Below are positions 1 to 7,012 of a stretch of 64,000 bases of DNA, one piece after another. Each line of letters opens with the position of its first letter. The first letter of the stretch is position 1. The stretch comes from Ramlibacter sp. Leaf400 (lineage in GTDB: Bacteria > Pseudomonadota > Gammaproteobacteria > Burkholderiales > Burkholderiaceae_C): positions 1-64,000 of the forward strand of contig NZ_LMQL01000013.1 of the NCBI RefSeq assembly GCF_001424545.1, read 5' to 3'. The translations under genes and the position numbers were made by a program. Under the pieces are notes generated by a model. It saw nothing but the letters and a program-made list of their open reading frames with translations, had not been told where the DNA came from and did not search any database.

Positions 1-230
1 TGGCTCGTGCGCAATCTGCTGGATTACGGGTTCGGGACCCTAGTGCGTATCAGGCTGCACGAGCCTTGCCAAAAAAAGGAAGCCGGACCCGAAAGATACA
101 AGTGCGTCCGCCTTCAGCGGACTGCCGGAAGCCCTGGATCCCCGCCTGCGCGGGGATGACGTGTTGAACCCGCTGGCACCCGCACCCTGCCCTCACGCGG
201 CAGGCGGTGCCTAAAAAGGCGTGCCACCGG
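1..230. other. Left-edge non-coding stretch with a possible C-terminal gene remnant
   Basis: No convincing complete gene is visible. The plus-strand frame beginning at base 1 stays open for 52 codons and stops inside the REP-like repeat at 134-161, ending in GSPPARG. That is the same kind of ending seen at the regulator at 2679-3803, so this could be the 3' end of a gene starting left of the window. The coding potential is weak, and the stretch may simply be spacer behind tupA. Confidence 0.25.
134..161 (+). repeat. REP-like hairpin repeat, copy 1
   Basis: This is a short imperfect palindrome with a CCCCGCC / GGCGGGG-type stem, flanked by CTGGAT on one side and ATGAC on the other. Similar copies lie at 3778-3805, 3878-3905, 4992-5020, 26666-26693, 26702-26725 and 57045-57072. 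It sits just behind the 3' end of tupA. Confidence 0.8.
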
Positions 231-1040
231 CTACTGAGCCGCCGCATTCGGAAAGAACAACTGCTCCCCGCCCACCCTGTACGACGCGATCGCCCGCTGC
301 CCCTCGGGCGACACGACCCAGTCGACGAACTTCTGCGCCTCGGCCTGCTTCAAGTGGGGGTGCTTCCGGGCGCTCACGGCCATCACGCCGTACTGGTTGA
401 AGAGGCGCCGGTCGCCCTCGACCAGCACCGCCAGGTCGCCGCGGTTCCTGAACGACAGCCAGGTGCCCCGGTCGGTCAGCGCGTAGCCGCTGGACGAAGA
501 GGCGATGTTCAGCGCCGGCCCCATGCCGCAGCCACACTCCTTGAAGCCCGCTCCCTTGGCGTTGGCGGCCCCGGCCTGGTTCCAGTAGCGCAGCTCCGCC
601 GCATGCGTGCCGCTCTTGTCGCCGCGCGAGATGAACGGCGCGTTGGCCGCCGCCACCTTCTTCAGGCCTTCGACGATGTCCTTGCCCCTGGTGCCGGCCG
701 GATCGCCCTTGGGGCCGACCAGCACGAAGTCGTTGTACATGACCGGGTAGCGGCGCGGAGCGAAGCCCTCGGCGACGAACTTCTCCTCGGCCGCCTGGTC
801 GTGGACGAACAGCACGTCGGCATCGCCGCGGCGGGCCATGTCGATCGCCTGGCCGGTGCCGACGGCAACCACCTTCACGTCCAGGCCACTGGCCTGCTTG
901 AACGCCGGCAGCAGGTGGCCGAACAGGCCCGACTGCTCGGTGGAGGTGGTCGAGGCCATCGTGATGGACTGGGCGGAGACGGCGCCGGCGGCGCACGCCA
1001 ACAGGGCAGTGGCGAGCGCGCGTCGGGCGGATCGGATCAT
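231..1040 (-). CDS. tupA: Tungstate ABC transporter substrate-binding protein
   Basis: Periplasmic binding protein of 269 residues that would deliver tungstate (possibly molybdate) to the TupBC importer. A Sec signal peptide occupies roughly residues 1-23 and ends in VSAQ. The mature protein opens with the TTST oxyanion-binding segment typical of TupA. The C-terminal segment around VVSPEGQRAI also fits the family. The start codon overlaps the stop of the upstream ATPase gene by four bases, so translation is probably coupled. The order tupB-tupC-tupA is one minus-strand operon, divergent from a ModE-like regulator. The alternative assignment is a sulfate- or phosphate-type binding protein, but the motif and neighbours favour tungstate. 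Confidence 0.9.
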   Translation of the reverse strand: MIRSARRALATALLACAAGAVSAQSITMASTTSTEQSGLFGHLLPAFKQASGLDVKVVAVGTGQAIDMARRGDADVLFVHDQAAEEKFVAEGFAPRRYPVMYNDFVLVGPKGDPAGTRGKDIVEGLKKVAAANAPFISRGDKSGTHAAELRYWNQAGAANAKGAGFKECGCGMGPALNIASSSSGYALTDRGTWLSFRNRGDLAVLVEGDRRLFNQYGVMAVSARKHPHLKQAEAQKFVDWVVSPEGQRAIASYRVGGEQLFFPNAAAQ

Positions 1041-1798
1041 GCGGTTTCTCCCTTGACGAACAGGTCCGCCTCGCGCGACAGGTCAGGCAGGCGCGTGCGG
1101 TCGAAGAACACTTCCACCGGCGCATCGACCAGCACCCGGCCGTGCTCCAGGTAGACCACCCGGGTGGCCAGGCGCTTGACCTGGCCGAGGTTGTGGCTCG
1201 CGAAGACCAGCGTCATGCCGGCCTCGGCGAATTCCGCCATCAGCATCTCGACCTCGCGCTTGGCGTGCGGGTCCAGGCTGGCGGTGGGCTCGTCCAGCAG
1301 CAGCACCTTGGGCTGCAGCGCCCAGGCCCGCGCGAGCGCCAGCCGCTGCTGCTGCCCGCCGGACAGCACGCGCGCATTGCGCAGCGCCGCTTCGCCCAGG
1401 CCCACGCGGCCGAGCGCCAGCAGGGCCCGCTCGCGCGCCTCGCGCCACCGCACGCCGCGCAGCCAGAGCGCGAGCGCCACGTTGTTCATCGCGCTGGTGC
1501 GCAGCATGAAGGGCCGCTGGAAGACCATGGCCTGGCGCGCGCCGCCGTCGCGCAGCACGGTGCCCCGCTTGGGCGCGACCAGGCCGTGCAGCACGCGCAG
1601 GAGCGTGCTCTTGCCGCTGCCGTTGGCGCCGATCAGGGCGACGCGCTCGCCGGCGCCGATGCGCAGGTCCACGCCCTGCAGCGCCGCCAGGCGGCCGAAC
1701 GCCACGTCAACGCCCTTCAGGCGCACCACGGCGGTCGTTTCGGGCGATTCCGCCACGCGGAGCGCGGTCCCCGCGTCGAGAGCGACCATTCGCGTCAT
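1037..1798 (-). CDS. tupC: Tungstate ABC transporter ATP-binding protein
   Basis: ATPase subunit of 253 residues powering tungstate import at the inner membrane. Walker A GANGSGKST lies at about residues 57-65, the signature LSGGQQQR at 145-152 and Walker B VLLLDEP at 165-171, followed by the switch histidine in FASHN. The chosen ATG at 1798 has GGAGG about ten bases upstream; the frame stays open farther upstream but without a ribosome site. It lacks a TOBE extension and so is shorter than ModC, as expected for TupC. It overlaps tupA by four bases and lies 58 bases behind tupB. Confidence 0.9.
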   Translation of the reverse strand: MTRMVALDAGTALRVAESPETTAVVRLKGVDVAFGRLAALQGVDLRIGAGERVALIGANGSGKSTLLRVLHGLVAPKRGTVLRDGGARQAMVFQRPFMLRTSAMNNVALALWLRGVRWREARERALLALGRVGLGEAALRNARVLSGGQQQRLALARAWALQPKVLLLDEPTASLDPHAKREVEMLMAEFAEAGMTLVFASHNLGQVKRLATRVVYLEHGRVLVDAPVEVFFDRTRLPDLSREADLFVKGETA

Positions 1799-1856
1799 CG
1801 GGAAACCTCCGTGCTGCGCATTGCGGTGCGAGCCCCTTCGGGCGGCCGGGCGGGGC

Positions 1857-2591
1857 TCATGCCGCCACCCCGGCGGCCGGCAAGGGCGCATCGCCGCGCG
1901 CCAGCCGCCAGCGCCGCAGCCCCACCACCACCGCGTTCAGGCCCAGCACCACGGCCAGCAGCACGATGCCCAGCCCCAGGGCCAGCGGCAGGTCGCCCTT
2001 GCTGGTCTCCAGCGCGATGGCGGTCGTCATCACGCGGGTGAAGCCGTCGATGTTGCCGCCGACGATCATCACCGCGCCCACTTCGGAGATCGCGCGGCCG
2101 AAGCAGGCGATCAGCACGGTGAGCAGCGCGTAGCGCTCGTCCCAGGCCAGCAGCAGGCTGCGCAGCAGCGGCCGCGCGCCCATCGAGGCGAGCTGCTCGC
2201 CGTGCTGCACGTCGGCGTCCTCGACCACCTGGCGCGTGAGCGCCGCGGCCACGGGCAGCACCAGGATCGCCTGCGCCAGCACCATGGCCGGGAAGGAGAA
2301 CAGCCAGCCCAGGAACCCCAGCGGCCCCGACCGCGAGAGCAGCAGGTAGACCACCAGGCCGACCACCACCGAGGGCACGGCCAGCGAGGTGTTGAGCACC
2401 GCCATCAGCGCCGCGCGGCCGCCAAAGCGCGCCACGCCCAGCCAGGCGCCCAGCGCGATGCCGAAGCCGCAGGCCAGCGCGCAGGCGGTGGCGCTCACCG
2501 CCAGCGACCGCATCACGATGGAGGCCAGGGTGGGATCGGGCGTGAGCACCAGGCCCAGGGCCAGGAGCAGGCTGTCGGAAAAGCTGTGCAT
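1857..2591 (-). CDS. tupB: Tungstate ABC transporter permease
   Basis: Inner-membrane permease of about 244 residues with five to six hydrophobic segments and the EAA-like loop around GARPLLRSLL. It is the first gene of the tupBCA operon. The ATG at 2591 begins MHSFSDSLLLALGL; a GTG at 2612 would add seven residues, and neither has a strong Shine-Dalgarno sequence. The intergenic region to the divergent regulator is under 100 bases and carries a short palindrome, so autoregulated divergent control is likely. Confidence 0.88.
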   Translation of the reverse strand: MHSFSDSLLLALGLVLTPDPTLASIVMRSLAVSATACALACGFGIALGAWLGVARFGGRAALMAVLNTSLAVPSVVVGLVVYLLLSRSGPLGFLGWLFSFPAMVLAQAILVLPVAAALTRQVVEDADVQHGEQLASMGARPLLRSLLLAWDERYALLTVLIACFGRAISEVGAVMIVGGNIDGFTRVMTTAIALETSKGDLPLALGLGIVLLAVVLGLNAVVVGLRRWRLARGDAPLPAAGVAA

Positions 2592-2651
2592 CGGCGCGCA
2601 TGCTAGGCGCACGCACCGTCCCCGGCCATCAGTTCTTCACTTATGAAGCGA

Positions 2652-2666
2652 TATGCATAGCGCATA
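2652..2666. promoter_or_regulatory. Candidate operator between tupB and its divergent regulator
   Basis: The perfect dyad TATGC-N5-GCATA lies in the 87-base divergent spacer, 12 bases upstream of the regulator start. Position and symmetry fit a binding site for the adjacent ModE-like protein, but it is a single occurrence and the assignment is inference. Confidence 0.4.
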
Positions 2667-2678
2667 CTCGCCGCGCGC

Positions 2679-3803
2679 ATGCACAAGGTCGAACTCTCGT
2701 ACTCGCTCACCGGCCGCCGCCCGGCCGGCGCCGCCATCCGCAACCCGCTGATCGAGCTGCTCCAGGCGGTGCGCGAGCAGGGCTCCATCTCCGGCGCCGC
2801 CAAGTCGCTGGGACAGTCGTACCGCCACGTGTGGGGCGAGCTCAAACGCTGGGAGACCGAGCTGGGCCGCGGCCTGATCGTCTGGGACAAGGGCCAGCCG
2901 GCGCGGCTGACCGAGTTCGGCGACAAGCTGCTGTGGGCCGAGCGCCAGGCCCAGGCCCGGCTGGCGCCGCAGATCGATTCGCTGCATGCCGACCTGGAGC
3001 GGGCCTTCGCGGTCGCCTTCGACGACGCCACCCACGTGCTCACGCTGCACGCCAGCCACGACGACGCGCTGGTGCTGCTGCGCGACCACGCCGCGGCCAC
3101 CGCGCGGCTGCACCTGGACATCCGCTTCATGGGCAGCGTGGATGCGATCGCCGCGCTCAATGAAGGGCGCTGCACCCTCGCCGGCTTCCACACGCCGCCG
3201 CAGCCGGCACCCGGCTCGCGGGCGCAGCGCACCTACCAGCCGCTGCTGCGGCCGGGGGAGCACAAGATCATCGGCTTCGCGCGGCGCCTGCAGGGGCTGG
3301 TGGTGGCGCGGGGCAATCCGCTGGGCATCGCCGGGCTGCAGGACCTGGTGGCGCGGCGCGCGCGCTTCGTGAACCGCGCGCTGGGCACCGGCACGCGGGT
3401 GCTCACCGAGGACCTGCTGGCCGGTGCCGGCATCGAAGGCGGGCAGATCCAGGGCTGGGACCGCATCGAGCCCTCGCACGGCGCGGTGGCGGAGGCGGTG
3501 GCTTCGGGCAGTGCGGACGCGGGCATCGTCATCGAGGCAGCGGCGCGGGGCCGCGGACTGGACTTCGTGCCGCTGATGGAGGAGGACTACTACCTGGTCT
3601 GCCTGCGGTCGGTGCTGGAGCAGCCGGCGGCGCGGGTGCTGCGCGAGGTGCTGGCCAGCCGCGAGTGGCAGCAGCGGCTGGGGACCCTGCCCGGCTACGA
3701 GGCGCTGCGCAGCGGAGAGGTGCTGAGCCTCAGCCGGCAGCTGCCCTGGTGGAAGTTCCGGAAGGCGAAGGAAAGCACTGGATCCCCGCCTTCGCGGGGA
3801 TGA
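2679..3803 (+). CDS. ModE-type HTH regulator with a periplasmic-binding-protein-like sensor domain
   Basis: Transcription regulator of 374 residues. Residues about 15-90 form a ModE/LysR-like winged helix (ISGAAKSLGQSYRHVWGELKRWE). Residues about 115-350 are a PBP-like domain of the kind found in substrate-binding regulators; no TOBE/molbindin repeats are seen. Being divergent from tupBCA, it probably senses tungstate or molybdate and controls the transporter. The last residues (STGSPPSRG) are encoded by a REP-like repeat at 3778-3805, so the native C-terminus may have been altered by repeat insertion. Family assignment is firm; the ligand is inferred from context. Confidence 0.8.
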   Translation: MHKVELSYSLTGRRPAGAAIRNPLIELLQAVREQGSISGAAKSLGQSYRHVWGELKRWETELGRGLIVWDKGQPARLTEFGDKLLWAERQAQARLAPQIDSLHADLERAFAVAFDDATHVLTLHASHDDALVLLRDHAAATARLHLDIRFMGSVDAIAALNEGRCTLAGFHTPPQPAPGSRAQRTYQPLLRPGEHKIIGFARRLQGLVVARGNPLGIAGLQDLVARRARFVNRALGTGTRVLTEDLLAGAGIEGGQIQGWDRIEPSHGAVAEAVASGSADAGIVIEAAARGRGLDFVPLMEEDYYLVCLRSVLEQPAARVLREVLASREWQQRLGTLPGYEALRSGEVLSLSRQLPWWKFRKAKESTGSPPSRG

Positions 3804-3805
3804 CG
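3778..3805 (+). repeat. REP-like hairpin repeat, copy 2
   Basis: CTGGATCCCCGCC followed by GCGGGGATGACG. It overlaps the 3' end of the upstream regulator and supplies its last codons and its TGA stop. Confidence 0.85.
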
Positions 3806-3818
3806 GAGAAAAGAGCGG

Positions 3819-3867
3819 GACGACCGGATTTCGCGTGCGGGGACGACGGATTCCGCGTGCGGGGACG
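3819..3867. repeat. Two-copy tandem repeat of about 22 bases
   Basis: Two near-identical units (GACGAC-GGATT-CGCGTGCGG, differing by a few bases) followed by a third partial GGACGAC. They lie between two REP-like hairpins in the spacer between the regulator and Ku. Confidence 0.7.
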
Positions 3868-3877
3868 ACTCGATGCC

Positions 3878-3905
3878 CGTCATTCCCGCGAAGGCGGGAA
3901 TCCAG
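3878..3905 (-). repeat. REP-like hairpin repeat, copy 3
   Basis: CGTCATTCCCGCG followed by GCGGGAATCCAG, inverted relative to copy 2 about 75 bases away. It lies just beyond the 3' end of the Ku gene. Confidence 0.85.
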
Positions 3906-3927
3906 TGCTCCCGGTCCCTCGCGAAGT

Positions 3928-4896
3928 TCAGCGCTTGCGCGTCGCGGGCTTGACCGCGGCCGTGGCGCGGGCCTTCGGGGGGCTCTTGGTGGCGGCGGCG
4001 CGCTTGCGCGGGGCCACCTCTTCCTCGTCGTTCGCCGCGGCCACCGCCGCCGCGCGACGCGAGGGCGCCGCGGCTGGCGCGGGCGCCGAGGCCTTGCCCT
4101 GCAGGCTGCGCCGCAGCAGGTCGGTGAGGTCGATCACCTCGGCGCTCTGCGAAGGCGCTTCCTCGCCCGGCAAGGGCTGCAGCGTGGCCACATCGCCGGC
4201 GGCGGCCTTGGCCTGCACCAGCTGCTGCAGCTTTTCCTTGAACTCGTCGTGGAACAGGTCGGGGCTCCAGGCCGCGGCCATGTCCTCCACCAGCTGCTCG
4301 GCCATCTTGAGCTCGCGCTCGCTCACCTTGATCGACGTCGCGTCGCCGAGCACCGAGGTGGGGGCCTCGCGCACTTCGTCGGCCCAGCGCAGCAGGTCCA
4401 GCACCAGGCCGTCGCCGGAAGGCATCAGCGCGGCCAGGTGCTGCTTGGTCGAGATCACGACCTTGGCCACGCCGACCTTTCCGCTCTTGCGCAGCACGTC
4501 GCGCAGCAGTGCATAGGGCTTGAGCCCGCGCGCGCCGGGCGCCACGTAGTAGGGCTTGCTGAAGAAGGTGGCGGGGATCTCCGACACGTCGACGAAGGCC
4601 TCGATCTCGATGGTCTGGGTGGTCCGCGGCAGGGCGTTGCGGATCTCTTCCTTGCTGAGCACCACGTACTGGCCTTCCTCGACCTGGATGCCCTTGACCA
4701 GCTCCTCGCGCTGCACGGCCTCGCCGGTGGTCTTGCTCACCTGCTTGTTGCCCACCGGGCTCATGCTGGTGGGATCGATCAGGTTGAACTTGGGCCGGGT
4801 CTCGGCCGTCGCGCCGTAGAGCACGACCGGAATGTGCACCAGCCCGAAGCTGATGGCGCCTTTCCAGACGGCGCGGGTGCTGGCGGGAGCGGACAT
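3928..4896 (-). CDS. ku: Ku DNA end-binding protein (non-homologous end joining)
   Basis: Bacterial Ku homologue of 322 residues. It would bind double-strand ends as a homodimer and recruit LigD. The Ku core begins at the ATG at 4896 (AVWKGAISFGLVHIPV) and runs to about residue 260. The tail is rich in Lys, Arg and Ala, as is usual for bacterial Ku and thought to aid DNA binding. The frame is open 19 codons further upstream, but MSAPASTRAVWKG matches the family start. No ligD or other repair gene lies nearby, so its partner would have to be encoded elsewhere. Confidence 0.93.
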   Translation of the reverse strand: MSAPASTRAVWKGAISFGLVHIPVVLYGATAETRPKFNLIDPTSMSPVGNKQVSKTTGEAVQREELVKGIQVEEGQYVVLSKEEIRNALPRTTQTIEIEAFVDVSEIPATFFSKPYYVAPGARGLKPYALLRDVLRKSGKVGVAKVVISTKQHLAALMPSGDGLVLDLLRWADEVREAPTSVLGDATSIKVSERELKMAEQLVEDMAAAWSPDLFHDEFKEKLQQLVQAKAAAGDVATLQPLPGEEAPSQSAEVIDLTDLLRRSLQGKASAPAPAAAPSRRAAAVAAANDEEEVAPRKRAAATKSPPKARATAAVKPATRKR

Positions 4897-4991
4897 GGCG
4901 GCAACCTTAGGCGGCGGCAAGCCCAGCGGCTGTAGGCCGCCCCGCCCCCGCACTGTCGGACGGTGCGCAGCGCCGCAAGGAATCGCAAGCT

Positions 4992-5020
4992 CTGGATTCC
5001 CGCCTCCGCGGGAATGACGG
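4992..5020 (+). repeat. REP-like hairpin repeat, copy 4
   Basis: CTGGATTCCCGCC followed by GCGGGAATGACGG. It ends five bases before the 3' end of the EgtB/SenA-like gene and could act in 3'-end processing or termination. Confidence 0.85.
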
Positions 5021-5025
5021 GAGGG

Positions 5026-6282
5026 TCAGATCGCGCAGGTGCGAAAGCCGGTGAAGCCATCGTCGCGCTCGGGCAGCGCGAAGCTCCTCGCCTTGGGCGA
5101 CTTCAGCCGCGCACGGGTGGCGAAGCTGGCGCCGCGCAGCACGCGGGCGTGGCCGAACAGCGGCTCGGCCTCGAACTCCGTGTGCCGCGTCCACGCGTGC
5201 GGCTCGAAGCCCGGCCACGGCCGCAGCGTGCCCGCGGTCCATTCCTGCACGTCGCCCCAGCGGAAGCCGCGCCCCGCAGCCCGGTGCGCCGCCACCTCCC
5301 ATTCGACCTCGGTGGGCAGCCGCCGGCCGCTCCAGCGCGCCCAGGCGTCGGCCTCCCACCAGCTCACGTGCATCACCGGCTGCTGCGAAGCCATGCGCGT
5401 CGCGCGGCCGAACAGCGTCTGCATCACCGCGCCGCTGGCCACGCCGATCTGGTCGACGTAGCGCGGTCCGCGCCGCCCCTCCTCCTGCGCGAGCTGTTCG
5501 AGCCACTGCCAGCCCTGCGGATGCCACAGCTCCTCGCGGTCGTAGCCGCCGTCGTCGACGAACTCCACGAACTGGCCCCAGTCGACCGGCTGCGCGTCGA
5601 TCTCGAACTCGGGCACGTCGACCTCGTGCGCCCACTGCTCCACGTCGAACACGAAGCCGCCGCGCTCCGAACCCAGCGGCCAGCGGCAGGCCGGCAGCCC
5701 GATGGCCTCGCGCCGCACCATCGCCGGCGGGGCCGCGAACGGCATCGCCAGCCCGATGGCCTGCGCCTGGCGCACCAGCTGCTCGCCACGCAGGTCCTCG
5801 TGCAGCAGCGCGACCCGGAAGAAGAACAGTCCGTCGTCGTCGATCGCATGCTCCATCTGCTCGAGCGTGCGCTCCAGCGTCTCCATCAGGTAGGCGCGGA
5901 CCTCGCCGAGCGCGGGCAGCGGCATGTCCCAGCGCGTGTCGTGCGGCGACAGCACCGGGTGGTACCAGCGGTCGGCCATGGGCTCGATCGAGCCCAGCCG
6001 CGGCGCGTCGGCCGGGCAGCGCGGGCCCAGCCCGCGGCGCGGGTTGCGGCCGATCCAGTACTCGGCGAACCAGGCCAGGTGGCCCGCGATCCAGTGGGGA
6101 AGTTCGAGCTGCGGCTCCATCGGCACGCGCAGTCCGCGCGCCATCGCATCCTCGTAGCGCGCCAGCAGCTGCAGCGTCTGGTTGCGTGCGTCCATCAGCG
6201 CGAGCGACAGGAGGTCGGCCGAACCCGTCCGCACGAGCCGGGCATCGTGCGGTGCATCGGCGGCGGTGGGGCCGGAGACCAT
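5026..6282 (-). CDS. EgtB/SenA-family non-haem iron C-S or C-Se bond-forming enzyme
   Basis: Protein of 418 residues with an N-terminal DinB-like domain (about 25-180) and a C-terminal FGE-sulfatase (SUMF1) domain ending GFTGFRTC. This is the architecture of EgtB sulfoxide synthase and of SenA selenoneine synthase, which join a sulfur or selenium donor to hercynine. The segment HWIAGHLAWFAE (residues 63-74) matches the first iron-ligand region. The family motif HX3HXE is changed here: residues 161-167 read HEDLRGE, so the second His is Arg165 (codon CGT). No egtD, senB or senC is in the window. SenA-like is my best guess; an inactive or altered enzyme cannot be excluded. Confidence 0.7.
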   Translation of the reverse strand: MVSGPTAADAPHDARLVRTGSADLLSLALMDARNQTLQLLARYEDAMARGLRVPMEPQLELPHWIAGHLAWFAEYWIGRNPRRGLGPRCPADAPRLGSIEPMADRWYHPVLSPHDTRWDMPLPALGEVRAYLMETLERTLEQMEHAIDDDGLFFFRVALLHEDLRGEQLVRQAQAIGLAMPFAAPPAMVRREAIGLPACRWPLGSERGGFVFDVEQWAHEVDVPEFEIDAQPVDWGQFVEFVDDGGYDREELWHPQGWQWLEQLAQEEGRRGPRYVDQIGVASGAVMQTLFGRATRMASQQPVMHVSWWEADAWARWSGRRLPTEVEWEVAAHRAAGRGFRWGDVQEWTAGTLRPWPGFEPHAWTRHTEFEAEPLFGHARVLRGASFATRARLKSPKARSFALPERDDGFTGFRTCAI

Positions 6283-6431
6283 CGCTTATTATTCGCGCCC
6301 TTGCGACCTGGATGGATGAGTCGGGTAAACCCGCGCCGCGGCGTCAGGGTTCTCTCAGTGCTCACGATTTAGCATTTAGGTTTTCTCTGCCCGACCGGGG
6401 CGAATCCCTTTCCCTTAAACGGAGACAAGCC

Positions 6432-6971
6432 GTGCCTGTCCTGCTGAAACTCGCCCTGGCCATGGACTGGATCAGCGTGCGCATCGGCCGCATCGCCGCG
6501 GTGGCGGTGCTGCTCACCGCATTGATCTCCGCCGGCAACGCCTTCATCCGCTACGGCCTCTCCATCAGCTCCAACGCCTGGCTCGAGATCCAGTGGTACC
6601 TGTTCGCCGGCATCGTGATGCTCGGCGCGCCGATGGTGCTCAAGGTCAACGAGCACGTGCGCGTGGACCTGGTCTACGGGCGCCTGAAGGGCCGCGGGCC
6701 GGTCTACATCGACCTGTTCGGCCTCGTCTTCTTCCTGCTGCCGGTGATGGCGCTGCTGGCGTGGCTGTCGTGGCCGCTGCTGGTGAAGATGTACCTCACC
6801 GGCGAGATGTCCAGCAACGCGGGCGGCCTGATCCGCTGGCCGGCCATGCTGATGCTGCCCGTCGGCTTCGCGCTGATGGTGTTGCAGGGCCTGGCCGAGA
6901 TCGTCAAGCGCGTGTACTACCTCAGGGGCCAGTACGAGATGGACACGCACTACGAGGCGCCGGTGCAGTAA
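6432..6971 (+). CDS. dctQ: TRAP transporter small permease DctQ
   Basis: Small integral-membrane subunit of 179 residues with four predicted membrane helices. It partners with DctM in a sodium- or proton-driven TRAP importer. The GTG at 6432 is chosen because GGAG lies eight bases upstream and translation begins just before the first helix; an ATG at 6462 is the alternative. The 149-base region before it shows no obvious structured leader. dctM follows after 41 bases. No dctP lies in this operon, but three dctP paralogues lie 2.4 kb downstream on the opposite strand. Confidence 0.88.
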   Translation: MPVLLKLALAMDWISVRIGRIAAVAVLLTALISAGNAFIRYGLSISSNAWLEIQWYLFAGIVMLGAPMVLKVNEHVRVDLVYGRLKGRGPVYIDLFGLVFFLLPVMALLAWLSWPLLVKMYLTGEMSSNAGGLIRWPAMLMLPVGFALMVLQGLAEIVKRVYYLRGQYEMDTHYEAPVQ

Positions 6972-7012
6972 GCACCGCGCTGGCCTCCACAACGACAACG
7001 ACGGGACTCACC

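Noticed and set aside
1164..2606. Long plus-strand open frame opposite tupC and tupB
   Set aside because: It is the antisense of two well-supported ABC transporter genes, has biased composition (long runs of Arg, Gln, His), and no ribosome site. High GC makes such shadow frames common here.
6283..6431. Riboswitch or structured leader upstream of dctQ
   Set aside because: The 149-base spacer shows no long stem or recognisable aptamer pattern, only the ribosome site before the GTG.
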